Source: Symsagittifera roscoffensis (Eukaryota > Xenacoelomorpha > Acoela > Convolutidae). From it: a DNA stretch of 64,000 nt. The notes below the pieces were generated by a model. It saw nothing but the letters and a program-made list of their open reading frames with translations, was not told the DNA's origin and did not search any database. The DNA is taken from contig NC_087063.1 of NCBI RefSeq assembly GCF_963678635.1, positions 24,498,701-24,562,700 on the forward strand, in the 5' to 3' direction. Made by a program: the position numbers and the translations under genes. Shown piece after piece: positions 21,240 to 33,452 of this stretch (position 1 is its first letter; each line of letters opens with the position of its first letter).

Positions 21240-21605
21240 TTAGATTCGCTGTGCGCTGTTGACAAAGGACGCTAGGCTGCCGGTGTCCACCGTTGTTTTG
21301 AAAAATGTGTTGGCCTTTCAGAGTGTGATTTGGATACTACGCAGGTTGCCAGTCGCTGCATTCACTACTTCTATCTTCTTGACCTAATCTTCGGATGATT
21401 TTGTAATGGTAATTTTCTCAGTCGGTGTTACATTTCGACTAATTGCTAGTACCGCAACCTTTGATTCACTATTGGAGGTGATGAAATTATAACCTTCATT
21501 TGTCGTCTCGTCCAAGCATCGACATTTGCTTTTTTACTAGAGTTATATCACTTGGAAACATGACCGTTTTCGCTACAATTTCGGCATTTTTAACCTGGAG
21601 ATGGG
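21240..21605 (-). pseudogene. Protease and nucleocapsid remnants
   Basis: TTVDTGSLASFVN, with Asp-Thr-Gly-Ser near 21275-21286, is an intact retropepsin active-site motif. Upstream on the minus strand, near 21545-21590, is KCRNCSENGHVSK followed by a stop in place of the last Cys of the CX2CX4HX4C knuckle. Confidence 0.7.
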
Positions 21606-22098
21606 CAGGATTGTTTGTCGTTTGGTGACAAATTGTTACCAAAAAAAAAACACGGTTGTGAATCTCGGGAATTTCCCCCTTTGAGCCGATTTGAGTTAGC
21701 TTGAGCTCGGTTATTACTTTCTGATACTTTCTAATTTTATACAGAAAACGTTGATTCCTGTCTGATTTGCATGTTCCGTGTTGAGTTTTGGCCTGAATGG
21801 GTCGGATTGCCAGAATATGACAAATTGCCTAGTTGTTTCTGTAATCTAGTCGCCTTTTTGGCTCCTTTTTCTTGTGACAAGGCCAACTTTAAAGTGACAA
21901 GGCCAATTTCCAAGTGACAGGGCCAATTTTAGTGCGTATTCTGGACTTGCACCCGGATGAACACAGAAGTATCTCTTAATGTCCTTGTTTCTCACTCGGA
22001 GTGTATCGCATTATAGACTTGCAGACGTTCAATAACAAATCTCTTTTCTTGAATAACAGTTCACAGTTTTCGAAAAAGTCTTGCGCTGAGGTCCTTAA

Positions 22099-22508
22099 TG
22101 GAACCTAATCTACACAATATTTTATGATTGGATAAATTAGATATTTTACCACTGTAAAGTATTTAATATTAACCAATCATGATCCATCTAACTAACAACC
22201 CACTTATTTGTAAGTGCTGAAATTACTTGTAATTTCAGCACCAGAGAGATTTGAATTTAACTTAGAAATTAGTTGCCTCTCCAAGAGAACTTCAGCAGCC
22301 GCAACAGACCAGTATACCCTAGATCTATTGAGCCTAGCAGAGACTAGTTAAACACCCTGAGACTAGAAAGTATAAGAGTAAGATTAGGATCGGTATTAGA
22401 CTAAGAAGTTGCACGAATCTATCCGGCCGAAAATAAGATAGCGTGACGAGCAGACGGTGTACCCTATCCGAAATTACTCTATGAGTTAACCACATCGGTC
22501 CTAACTCA
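22099..22508 (+). repeat. Element A 5' LTR, 410 bp
   Basis: Starts TGGAACCTAATC, ends GGTCCTAACTCA (TG...CA). Contains the facing words ATGATTGG and CCAATCAT, a TATA-like GTATAAGA near 22370, and a perfect 28-bp palindrome at 22214-22241. Four of the five differences from the 3' LTR fall in the first 28 bp. Confidence 0.95.
22214..22241 (+). promoter_or_regulatory. Perfect 28-bp hairpin in the LTR
   Basis: GTGCTGAAATTAC, two bases TT, then GTAATTTCAGCAC. Identical in the 3' LTR (40724-40751) and in element B (51235-51262). A 13-bp stem with a 2-base loop on the top strand (refolding to 12 bp with 4 bases as RNA). Could be a regulatory RNA hairpin if transcribed, or a protein-binding palindrome. 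Confidence 0.8.
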
Positions 22509-22510
22509 TC

Positions 22511-22528
22511 TGGTGCGACCATAAGTCT
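22511..22528 (+). promoter_or_regulatory. Primer binding site, element A
   Basis: TGGTGCGACCATAAGTCT starts two bases after the LTR end CA; the same 18 bases follow the LTR of element B at 51530. TGG fits a tRNA CCA end. tRNA identity not assigned. Confidence 0.75.
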
Positions 22529-22595
22529 CGAATAAGACCTTAATAGCTTAGAATTAACCAAAAATAGATTAGAATTTAGACAAAACATTTTTAAA

Positions 22596-22829
22596 ATGTT
22601 ATACGACGATAATTTAATCGAAATGTCTCTACGACTCAATAGATCAGAGCCGATATTCCGAACGATAACAGAACTACCCGGAATCGTAAGAAGACCTCGA
22701 ACCAGAGACGACATACGACAAAGTAGAAACTTACCATATAGTTATATGATAGTACGGCAAAAGCCAACACAAACTTTTGTATTTAGAATCTTATTAGCAA
22801 TGAATTTAGTTTTTCATTTGCAAACATAA
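22596..22829 (+). CDS. 77-codon leader ORF
   Basis: First substantial ORF after the primer site, ATG 22596, intact here and at 51615 in element B with the same length. The two copies differ by about five silent and five amino-acid changes, which hints only weakly at protein selection. Arg-rich middle (VRRPRTRDDIRQSR), no known domain. It could be a small accessory protein, an upstream ORF controlling gag translation, or open by chance in a conserved RNA leader. Confidence 0.45.
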   Translation: MLYDDNLIEMSLRLNRSEPIFRTITELPGIVRRPRTRDDIRQSRNLPYSYMIVRQKPTQTFVFRILLAMNLVFHLQT

Positions 22830-23744
22830 AATCTTGAAGTCAATCTTCATGATCATTTCAGGCGCTAAACAAAACTATGAATATACAATAACGATTGATA
22901 AAAAGATCTCAGATCGTTTTTTTAAATTCTGCAGTATTATATAAAACATGTTTGGAAAATATTTATTGAAAATCAAAACAAAAATTAGTAGCATGACAAA
23001 AAATTGTTAGTAATCATAAAATCATCTGTTGCCCCAGCTTCACCACCTAAACATAATAACAATCATAAGCTCACTAATATCATTAAAAAACTAAATCTTT
23101 TTCTTAAATAAATTTAAACCATTTTAAACTTAAATTCACTTAATTTTAAAATCAGATCATCAAGGCTTATCCTTGGATCTTAATTAATTTTCTATTTCAC
23201 TAATATTAAAACTTGATCATCAAGGCCTATCCTTGGATCAAAAAGAACAATTTTGTTCTCCCCCACCCACTTAGCAAGTGTCTAACGACCTCAAACGTCG
23301 ATTCACTATCCAACCCTTCCAAAAAACCCAAGACTAATAGAAAACTAACCATTCAAATTAGGATAAACAGTGAAGAACTTCGGTTATTCATCCTTCACTT
23401 GAACCCTCTTCTTACCAGACCCAGGATAAATCTCAGACTTAGTAAGTTTAAAATAGTATCTAACGAACTACTCGCGTTCTGATTATACCTGAACCTTGTG
23501 GATCGATTTACTATTCTCCAACCCTTGAACACAATCATTACCCCTAAGTAAGATTAAGTAAGTTAACACCTTAGCTTATATTAGCCACGAGAAAGTAAAA
23601 AATCATTCTTCGGAATCGATATACTTTTCTCTCCAACCCTAAACAAATAGACCCAGGTTAAGCTAACCAAAAAATCGTAAGGACTAACAGTTTAAGAAAG
23701 TAGACATCATCTAACAACTTTTTGCATCCCTCATCCTAAACCTT
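22830..23744 (+). other. Structured 5' leader, element A
   Basis: Noncoding. Two tandem 25-bp stem-loop words GATCATCAAGG-cnTAT-CCTTGGATC lie at 23155-23179 and 23215-23239. Donor-like words GTAAGT occur near 23444 and 23557. All are conserved in element B (52176, 52236, about 52475, about 52590). Candidate packaging/dimerisation and splice region by analogy with retroviral leaders. Confidence 0.5.
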
Positions 23745-24212
23745 ATGTCATTCAAAATTCTAGGAAATAAACAAACAATCGTTTTACACAACTGTGAAAT
23801 AGATCCCAAAAAATACGATCTTGTAATCACACCTCATACACAAACAGTTGGATATATCAGAACAAAACGACTAACAATAAAAAGAAAAATCATAAACAAA
23901 CAAAGACAAATCACACGAAAAAGTTTTTCGAAAAATAGAAACGCATTTTGAGAATCAGAAGCCAGCAATTTAGATGACCTCTATAAATTAAAAGAATCGA
24001 TTGATAAAAATTGTCCCATTCACGATCAATTAAATTTTTCCGACTCAGAAACAACTTCAAATTCATCAAAAAGAGGAAAAAGAAGAATAAAAAAGCAATA
24101 TAAACACAAACCAGTACACTTGTATAATTGGAATCAACCAATTAGACACATCGATAGTTATATTTTAACAGTCATTAAACGAAAAAATGAGCCACAGCCA
24201 CACTCAAAGTGA
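23745..24212 (+). pseudogene. Basic ORF upstream of gag, broken copy
   Basis: Homologous to the intact 155-codon ORF at 52776-53243 in element B. A TGA at 23949-23951 (TCA in B) ends it after 68 codons; the frame then stays open to 24210-24212 and overlaps the gag ATG at 24187. Lys/Arg-rich N-terminal half (TKRLTIKRKIINKQRQ), acidic/Ser stretch, then KRGKRRIKKQYKHK. No family recognised. Confidence 0.7.
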
Positions 24213-27200
24213 CGAAAGTCCAGATGACGAAGAGGTTTACCCCTTCCTCATAGATGCACCCGATAATAGAGGGCAGCATGACTTTTGCAAGAATTTACTC
24301 CTAAATTTGTTTGAACCTGGAATCAGCCCATGCAAAGAAGAATGTAAAAATGTAAATCGAATGTAAAAATGTAAATTGATGTAAAAATCAAAAGACAAAT
24401 TATTGAACATTATCTGAAAGATATATGTAATTTAACACAACAATACGGAATCTACACCATAGAATTCAGTACACCAAATCCGAATCACCGCAAATATGTA
24501 ATTCAAACAGACGATCTTGAATTAGAATTTTCAAAAGTATTCCTAGAAGATATTAAAAGCATACAATATCATAATTCACAAAGAGCAAACTCCATATTCA
24601 CTAACGAAGTTTTTGCAATATTATACAGCTATATTTCAACATTAGAAAAAACAGAATTTAAAAGTATCTCACCAACTGAGACATCCAAACATACAAAAGT
24701 ACGACAAGAATTATTTTCAACTTTTCTACATATAATCAAAGAAAATTTTACTAAAAACGAAGTTTCACAACACACAAAACACGACTTACAAAAAATTTTG
24801 GCATGGTTTACAATAGATTATTTCACACATAATATAGACTTAATTTCACAAGCAAGAAAAAATTTCAGACCTCAAAATTCAAACGATGATACTGCCATCA
24901 CAGAACAGTCAGACTTCGTTTGGGACCCCGAATGGTCTCATCATGCATTTATAAATATCCCACAATCAATCTCAAGTCAAACACTAAGTACAATATCTTT
25001 CAAAGAGATTATGTGAGAGTAGTACCACTGACTATTGACGCAACACCATTAAACTACAATACATTTTTACCTGATACGCGAAATAACAGTTTAAATTCGA
25101 CCGTCATACACAATGAAAACCTTAATGGAACTAGGAATCTTACACAACAAGATATCCAAACACCATCACACTTTATAAATGAAGAAATTGTCCAAAAAAC
25201 AACAACTACACAACAAAGCATTTCACCGATACGTCCAAATTTAACAACACCAAAAAATACAAACACTTCACTAGCACAAGTAACCTTACAATCAAACGTT
25301 AAACCTTCGGTTGCTCCAAAATATTCACAAATGGATTATCAAACATATAGACCTATGACAGTACCGTCAAAAACACGAAGAACGTTCACAAGAAATACTT
25401 TTGCAGAACATAATTATAATTACGCACATTCATCAAAAACAAACTATCCCCCACGAAAAACTAACAAAAATCATGTAAGATCTCGATATTGGGATAACCC
25501 AATGACAACAACCAACTCAGTAAATTTTCAAACTAATTCACATCCTCCACAGGATCGTAGTGAAAATTACACATTCTTTCAACAAAATAAAAATAAAAAG
25601 CAAGCACATCATACGGATTACTTATCATCTGATGATGATTATTTACAACCAGATATTTTTGCACCGTATACTCAAGAATATCGCGGACAAGGAGTGCAAA
25701 AAGCTTATACATATCATAGAATTTGTTCTCCAAATCCAACAGATACACAAAATCAACAACCAATACAAAAACAAAATCCAACTAATACACAATCTTTTCA
25801 CCCAATTCAACCACAAAACCCAATGATCACACACTCGTATCAACCAACTCAAATGCAAAATGAAATACCACTCCCATATTACCTTCAACAACACGAAATA
25901 ACAAAAAATCAACTTTCAAATTTTTCGCCAATGCCAAATGCCGCAGAATCACTACAGATGACAGTGAATCCATACCTCATGGGTGGATCATCAATAACAT
26001 CAAACAAACCATTAATGGTATTCACAGGAACAGACCCTGAATATTCTGTAGAAGATTATTTAAATGCAGTAACAGCAAATTTAATTTTAAATATAGGACC
26101 TGAACCAATTAATACACCACTACATCAAAATTGGATACATCGACGCACAGCGTTGATACAAACAACCTTAGATGGCGCAGCCCAAAAATGGTTTTCACTA
26201 TTACCTATAGAAACAAAATCAAATTGGAAAAGATTTACACAAGAATTTTCAAAAATGTTTGACTCCGAAAGAAATAAACAACACCAAAGAGTTTTATGTA
26301 ATGAAATTCGCAGATTACCTAATGAAACCATCTAAAAATTAGCAGTACGCATCGAAACACTAGTTCGAAAAGCATATTCATTAAATACACATGACTATAA
26401 AAACACAAAAATTACAGAAATTTTAATGATGACCTTAACACCTCAATTAAGGAAAATAGCAATAAAAAAGAGAGCATCTCATCCTTCCTCAATTCGAGAG
26501 CCCAATTTAGATTTTCGAAAACTAGTAGACAAACTAGAGCAAGCCGAAATCACAATGAAACTTGAAGAAACAGAAAATCTGAAACTACAATATGTTAATC
26601 GAATCGAAACAAACACCATAAATATTAATAACATACAGGAATCAGATACAGAACTCGTTGAAAAAATCACTGAAATACTAAATATTTATGAAAAACACCC
26701 AATTTTTAAAGGCAAACCATCTTTCAAAAAATGGTGCAATTATTGCCGACGATACGGACATAGTATTTCTGAATGTAGACAAAAACAGCAAGATAACCAG
26801 AACAAACCTCAAAAGTATAAAGAACCAAATAAATCATTCTATCAATATATGAAGAAAGATCAAAATCTACCAAACAAAAATGTATACAGCAACAACAGTT
26901 CAGGAAAACCACTTCCGAACAATACTAATTACACAAGGAATCAATCACCATATAACTCAAGTTATAGAGGAAGATCACCTGAACGAAGAAATACACAAAA
27001 TTCTTCACAAAATCATTATAATCGACCAAATAGTCAAAACAACTACTCGAGATCAAATTCAAATACAACACAATTTGTTTCTAGATCCAATTCTCAATCA
27101 AACCCAAGAAATAAACACTATTCAAATAATCAATCACGAAACTCATCATACAACAGAAGTAGAAACTATTCACATAATCGAAATAGAAGTTATTCAAACA

Positions 27201-27570
27201 ACCGAAACCAGAATTACCCGAACAATCGATCAAGGAATAACTCATATAACAGATCAAACTATAACAGACCAAACAATAATTATCAAAACAGATCACGAAA
27301 TAATTCACAAAATTGACATTCAAGTTATAATAATCGATATAGAAATTATTCTCAATCACCACATAGAAATAATAACCATTATAATAATTCTAAACATCGC
27401 TACAGAAGTAGTACACCCAAACATCAAAGACATATTAATCAAGTACAATCAAATGAAGAAACAACATCAGACCCCCCAGGTATTGACGACACAGGAAATA
27501 ACGAACTACAACTAAATCAAGTAAACTGTGGATCATCAGACACAGAAAGTGATACAGAAAACACTATCTC
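24187..27570 (+). pseudogene. gag: Gag region, element A
   Basis: ATG 24187 (MSHSHTQSDESPDDEE) corresponds to ATG 53218 in B. N-terminal domain of about 250 residues of no known family, a long Gln/Asn/Pro-rich linker, then a capsid core with GAAQKWFSLLPIETKSNWKR and FSKMFDSERNKQ, matching the general retrotransposon gag pattern. One zinc knuckle CNYCRRYGHSISEC at 26735-26776, then an Asn/Arg/Ser/Tyr-rich tail of about 150 residues. Breaks: a tandem expansion of ATGTAAAAATGTAAAT words at about 24340-24395, a frameshift near 25005, TAA at 26333 and TGA at 27314. The last two are sense codons in B. Same frame as pol. Confidence 0.88.
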
Positions 27571-30500
27571 CATAAATATGATAGCAGTCGAAAACGACTA
27601 CGAACCTATTATATATGAACAACCTTTTACATCACATATATATGAAAATCAATTGGAACTTCTTCACAATTATTATATTGAACCCATCCATACTACACAA
27701 ACTGCACAAGAGATTAACGAAATTAACACCGTAAATAAACCCAATGAAAATGACAAAACAAAATGCTTGAATACAAATCACATCTACCAAAATGTACAAA
27801 AAGAACAACCCAAAGAAAAAATTTGGACAATACCATTTCTTTTAGAAAGTCCAAGAAACAAAGAATTTCAAACACCAGATCTTGAAATTGATTTTTTAAT
27901 TGATTCAGGAGCAGAATCAAACATAATTAACATTCCCATATGGAATGAAATCAAAACATTACACCCAAAACAAACGCCTCTTGCAACCTCCAGTAAACTA
28001 GCAGCAGCACAAGGATCAACATTAGTAAACTATGGAAAAGTTCAATTATTTCTTCTCCCCACAAGAACAATGGAGCAAAATAAAATTTTAAACAAGCCAT
28101 TTAAACAAATATTTCATATCACTGATATTAAACACAATATCATTGGCATACCATTTATCTCGAAATATATACCAACAATCAACATCTTGAATAGTAAAAT
28201 ACTAATCAAAGATAAGTACACAAAAACAAAAAATACAGCTCTAACATTTTTTCAAAGATTAAATAAACAACCACCATTCTTTTCAAAATTTTATCCAATT
28301 CATAACCAACAACGGAAAAACCTGAAACCACTATCAGGAAATATTTATAACTTTTCAATAAAACAAGTTCACCGATATGATAAAAATCAAAATAAACAAC
28401 AACTCTTTATGTCAGACTTTGAATTCAAACCTATCCATAAGTTTTTCAAAATCACGATTTCATCCATAAAATATTTGAAAAATACGAATTCAGACATCAT
28501 TTTGTTACATGTATATAACAATACACCGTATCAAGTAACATTACCCTTAGGACTTTTAGGATATTGCGAAACAAACGCTACAATATCACCAATGCATGAA
28601 AAAGCATACCGCGTAAATAATATACTCCAATTATTAGATATTTGTCAATCCACAATTCTTAACGAAGAACTATCCATAAAAAATATAATAAGTAATCAAA
28701 AAAGAAATACAGATTATTTCACAAAAACCCCATATTTCAAACCTACATTCAACATAAACAACTATACAGAAAATCAACAGAAGTTTTTAACAATGTTTAA
28801 CTTCCAACATTCACAAATAACACAAGACGAATTTGATAAATTAGCCAAACAGCTAATAAAATATTCATCAGTCTATGCAACATCCAAATTTGATGTTGGA
28901 AAAATCAGTTCATCACTACACCTCCCGTTAAAACCTGACGCAGTTTTCAAAAAACAAAGAGCAAGTAAAGTACCAATTCATTTACACGACAAAGTGAACA
29001 GATTACTCGATATTTTAGAGCAATACAAATATTTCTCACCGGTAAACAAAGAAGAACAACCAAAAGGTAACACATTTATTAACCCTGTTATCATCCTAGC
29101 AAAAAGAGAATCATTAAAAATAGTTTTAGATGCTAGATATCTTAATTCACTAATAGACGAATCAAAATGCAATTGGCCTATTGAACCAATACAAGTTATT
29201 TTAACAAAAATAAACGGAAAATACTTTACAACCGCAGATATGAATAGTGCATACAATCAAATGCCACTAGATGAACAATCACGACGTTTAACACAATTTG
29301 TTATTGGAAATCATCAATATGAATTCAACCGCCTATTCTATGGAATATCCATAGGACCAGCAGCATTTTCAGCTTTTATGAGTAAAAATTTTAGACCACT
29401 AATACTTAAGAAAAACGCAATCACCTATTTAGACGATGTTTTTATGCAATCACAGACAAAAGAAGAAATGTTTACAGTTTTAGAACACTATCACAAAATA
29501 CTTCAGAACGAAAATCTGAAGGCCGCCCCTGATAAATCACACTTCTTTTTAACACGAGTTAAATTTTTAGGACATAATATAGAAAGAAAAACAATCACTC
29601 CATTAAAATCACGCATTGATGCTATTCAAAAACTTCAACCACCAACAAACAAAAAGAAAATCCAAGAATTCCTCGGAATGTTAAATTTTTTAAGCAAATA
29701 CGTTTATAAAATGCAATTATATTTAAGACCATTCTATAATATCCTCAGACAACAAAATAGTTTTGAATGGAATACTGAACATCAAACACGATTTGAAGAA
29801 ATTAAAAAACTTTTAACTGAACAAATTTCAAACACAATTCCAGATCCAAATCAACCATTCTATGCAATGTGAGATGCTTCAAATTTTGGCATCGGCGCAG
29901 CATTATTACAATCACACAATGGTACAAATAAAATGAACCTTATATCAGCAAATTCTCGATTATTCACTCAAGCAGAGCTACGACTCTCAACTTTATTGAG
30001 AGAACGTACAGCTATAATTTATACACTTACAGAATATGAATTTCTGATACTTGGATCAAAACATCCAACAGTTCTATTCACAGATCACAAACCAATCATT
30101 TTTCTCTTTACACAAAAGTCAAATCCAAATCACCGAGTTTATAGATTTCAATTAATTCTAATGAAATTTCCAAACTTACATATAGTTTGGACAGCAGGAA
30201 AGAATCTTGCATTACCAGATACATTAAGTCGAAATACACCACCTGAATTACTTACACGAAAAACTACAGTTGAAATACCCAAAAATATAAAATTTTACCT
30301 TGCTGAAAACGAAACATCATCCCGACTAGAATGCAAATATGCAGAAAAAACCGATATTGAACAATCACAGATAAATAACCTACAACACTTCCCACTTTAC
30401 TTAGATTGCCAAAATAACCACTACGAAGTTGATCTACTTGGAACATCAACTTTCAAACCAATTCCACACTCACAATGGATAAAAAATAACACCCAACAAA

Positions 30501-32463
30501 AAAAAGTAAAACAACACTCGCATAAAAAAGACTTTTTTCCGCTAATTGAAAAAGAAAATTTAACTGATAAAATAAATTTATCAGGACCACAAACAAATGA
30601 TTCAAAATACACAATAAATCAAGTTTTTGACCTCTATGACCCACTTGACACAATTCCTTTATCTAAATTAGAAATTGAAAACATTTTTCTTCCCCCAACA
30701 GATAAAATTACAATTAATACCTTGAAACAATATCAAAATCTTGACCCAGTAATTAGACAACTAAAATTATGGCACAAATACAAAAACAAAACCCGTAAAG
30801 GCAGATACCACAATTTTAGGAAATGAAACACTCCTCCGATATTTTCCAAAATTTAATAATACAGCAATTAATGAAATCACAGACCTTCTAGAATATCAAT
30901 TAAATGAATCTACAGTTCCCTGTCTACCTTTAAGCATGATTCTCATAGCTTTTAACATTTCCCATACACAAAACATTAAAGGACACTCTGGATCAGAGAA
31001 AACATATTCGAATTTAATACAAAATTTTTATTTCCCAAATGCACCAATTTGGATAAAAGTACTATGCAATGATTGTATAGTTTGTCAGCTAAATAAAACT
31101 TATCCAAATCGAAAACAAATAGCACAAAAACAAGATTTTAAAGGACAAAAGTTATATATATAAACCATCGTATCTCATTCGATACAAAAGGACCAATTTC
31201 ACCATCATCTGAAGGAAACTCCTACATTATGGTAATTGTTGACCGCATTTACACATTATGTAGCACTTAACCCAGTACCACATTGTAACGCTTATTACGC
31301 TTACACAACACTTTATGAACACTGGATAGCCAAGTTCGGATTACCCGAAATTTTAGTTATAGACAACGGTACAGAATTCATTAATAATGAAATCATCACA
31401 CTATGTCATTTATATAATATTAAGCACAAACCACGTACATCTCATGCACCTTGGACAATCGGCTTAGTCAAAGGTATGAACCGTTCACTACAAGAATATC
31501 TTAGATGTATCATCAATGGAAATGATACAAGATACACCGAATGGTCAGCAGATGTAAAATTATTTCCCTTAGCATATAATTCACAAATTACGACAAACCT
31601 AGGAATGTCACCATTTGAAATGGTTTTTAATCAAAAGCCACGTAAACCAATTATGTTTTACAGCAAACTCTCATAAAAATGCACAAAGTCATTGTCAACC
31701 GAATAAAGACTCAATTTGTTATAACCTACCTTTACACACACATGATGAAGATCATTTTCATCACCCACAAATTCTTAAATTAGCCTCCGGTACACACACC
31801 GAATGGATTTTAAATAGAGATAAAAAACACAATGAAGTTTACCAAAAAGTAACAAAAAAGTTGTTACAAAGACAAAATATTAACGAACAAATAAATTCAC
31901 GCTTTACATCAGCCTCCGATTTAAAAATTGGAACATTTGTCCTAACACCTAATTTTAATACTCAAAAAGGAATTTCAAAAAAATTACAACCTCTTCGTAA
32001 AGGACCATACCAAATAATTGCCAAACCCACTGACGTAACATATAAAATCACCGATTCAGACCAAAAAGAAATTGTTCAACATCGAAACAATCTATTACCT
32101 TATTACCCAAAAGAATACGCACTTCGCGAACTAACTCAATTATATTCTTTCACAGGTTTAAAAGTTATTCAAAATCACCCACATACGGAAAATGAAATAA
32201 AAGAACAAAATGACATTCATCTCGAAAAACAAAATAAAAAATCAAATACAACCAAAAACAATACAAAAAAGCTAGATCGAAATATACCTCAAAAAGAAAG
32301 AACAAATAGAAAAATGACAGAAAAAATTATACCCCAAGAACAATTCGAGAAATCAGAACATAGAGAGTCATCACGACTTAGAAATCAACCACGTAAAAAC
32401 TACAAAACATTCATTCCACAATCTAAAATATTAAAGAAAATTGAATTTAAAAAACAACTTTAA
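27571..32463 (+). pseudogene. pol: Pol: protease, RT, RNase H, integrase, element A
   Basis: Continues the gag frame. Protease LIDSGAESNII with DSGA at 27902-27913. RT has DARYLNSLID, TADMNSAYNQMPL, FYGISIGPAAFSAFM and YLDD at 29426-29437. RNase H starts at a TGA (29870-29872) that replaces the Cys before DASNFGIGAALL; later TDHKPIIF. Integrase HHCC near 30960-31110, first Asp in SFDTKGP at about 31178, second in VIDNGTEF (31362), GPY motif in RKGPYQII near 32000. Exactly 35 residues after the second Asp the expected Glu is Lys (31470-31472). Frameshifts near 30790, 31140-31170, 31243 and 31660. The C-terminal tail is Lys/Asn-rich and stops at 32461. Confidence 0.93.
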
Positions 32464-33035
32464 TTTTACAATTAATAATCTTTGCACCTCTGAAACATTT
32501 TAAACTTTCATTTTTCAAAATAACATGCTGACAAACACGCAGCGATTCTAGTTCAAAATTAGCCAATAGGATTCATTCAATCCGTCACCTTCTATAACTC
32601 TAACACAAACCAATTAGACGAAAGATATTAAACTCCAGGCATATCTATAATTATAACTTTACAACCTCCAGGTCAAAAATAAACAAACCACTCCAACTTG
32701 ACAACTAAAATAAATACCACCATAATATCATAACCCTCCCTTATCTAATAACGCAAAGACCAACAATATTTTCCCCAAACAAAAAAGTTAAATTAGCCTA
32801 AAGTAAAAGAATGACCATATTAAATTAGCCTAAAGTATAAAAATCTCAAAAATACCCCAGATCACTTGACAAATAAAAATAAAGTAAAAGAAGACCTCCC
32901 GAACACCATAAAATTCGCCCCCAACAATTTTTCACAAAACTCAACCCGCTTGTCAAAAAACCAATAAATAATTCGACCACACTTGAAAATTGCCCCAAAC
33001 AACAAAAAATATTCGATCAAGAAGCCATTTCTTAA
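32464..33035 (+). other. Spacer between pol and the small membrane ORFs
   Basis: No open frame. Similar in both elements. Contains two near-identical words TTAAATTAGCCTAAAGTA near 32790 and 32820 (only partly present in B). Could carry splice acceptors for 3' genes; none is certain. Confidence 0.45.
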
Positions 33036-33263
33036 ATGCTCTTCTCTCGATGAGTCAACATAATTCTCAACATTTTCATAAACTTTTTAACAATGTTTAA
33101 ACTTTTATTCATATTTCTTTTTGATACCTTTGAAGCTTTTGTAATAATCTTAATCATTTTTTGCAATATTTTTTAAATTTTCTATTCCATATTTGAACTA
33201 TACCTCCAACTTTCAAAAACCATTGACCATATTCACAGGTACGAAAACCCAAAATTTATTTAA
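33036..33263 (+). pseudogene. Small membrane ORF 1, broken copy
   Basis: Counterpart of the intact 76-codon ORF at 62058 in B. Here TGA after five codons and an internal TAA break it; the frame is otherwise kept and strongly hydrophobic (FKLLFIFLFDTFEAFVIILI). Confidence 0.6.
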
Positions 33264-33452
33264 ATGATACGAACCATTTTTAGTTGAACAGATATTTTTT
33301 TACTATTTGTAATCTTTATAACATTTTTATCATCCCTCATCTTGACAATATGCATATGTATAAAGAAGGCAGTCATAACATTCGCCTTAGCAACAATCCT
33401 TTTAATTCTTTTTCTAGAAGAATACTACAATAAACATAAATTTTTTCACTAA
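33264..33452 (+). pseudogene. Small membrane ORF 2, broken copy
   Basis: Counterpart of 62285-62473 in B. ATG 33264, early TGA at codon 8 (CGA-type change), then hydrophobic sequence LLFVIFITFLSSLILTICIC and a Lys pair. Ends at TAA 33450-33452, which is shared with B and lies in frame with ORF-X. Confidence 0.6.

Larger units (their letters stand above)
19781..22098 (-). mobile_element. Decayed Ty3/gypsy element, minus strand, left portion
   Basis: From 22098 downward the minus strand gives gag, zinc knuckle, protease, RT and RNase H in gypsy order, all interrupted. The gag reading is cut at 22098 by element A and resumes at 41019 on its other side. Nothing of integrase is recognised between 19064 and 19781, so the downstream part is lost. 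Confidence 0.85.

Noticed and set aside
22334-22714. Minus-strand 126-codon frame crossing the LTR, with similar ones at 40835-41179 and 51500-51733
   Set aside because: Antisense reading of LTR sequence; it differs downstream in each copy and has no protein character.
26880-27515. Ile/Thr/His-rich plus-strand frame (and its counterpart at 56086-56442)
   Set aside because: Alternate-frame shadow of the Asn/Arg/Ser/Tyr-rich Gag tail; low complexity makes several frames open.
31230-31250. Programmed frameshift in integrase (shared frame change in A and B)
   Set aside because: No slippery heptamer or obvious downstream structure at GTTGACCGCATTT, and the position inside the catalytic core makes a regulated shift improbable. 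Treated as a shared lesion.
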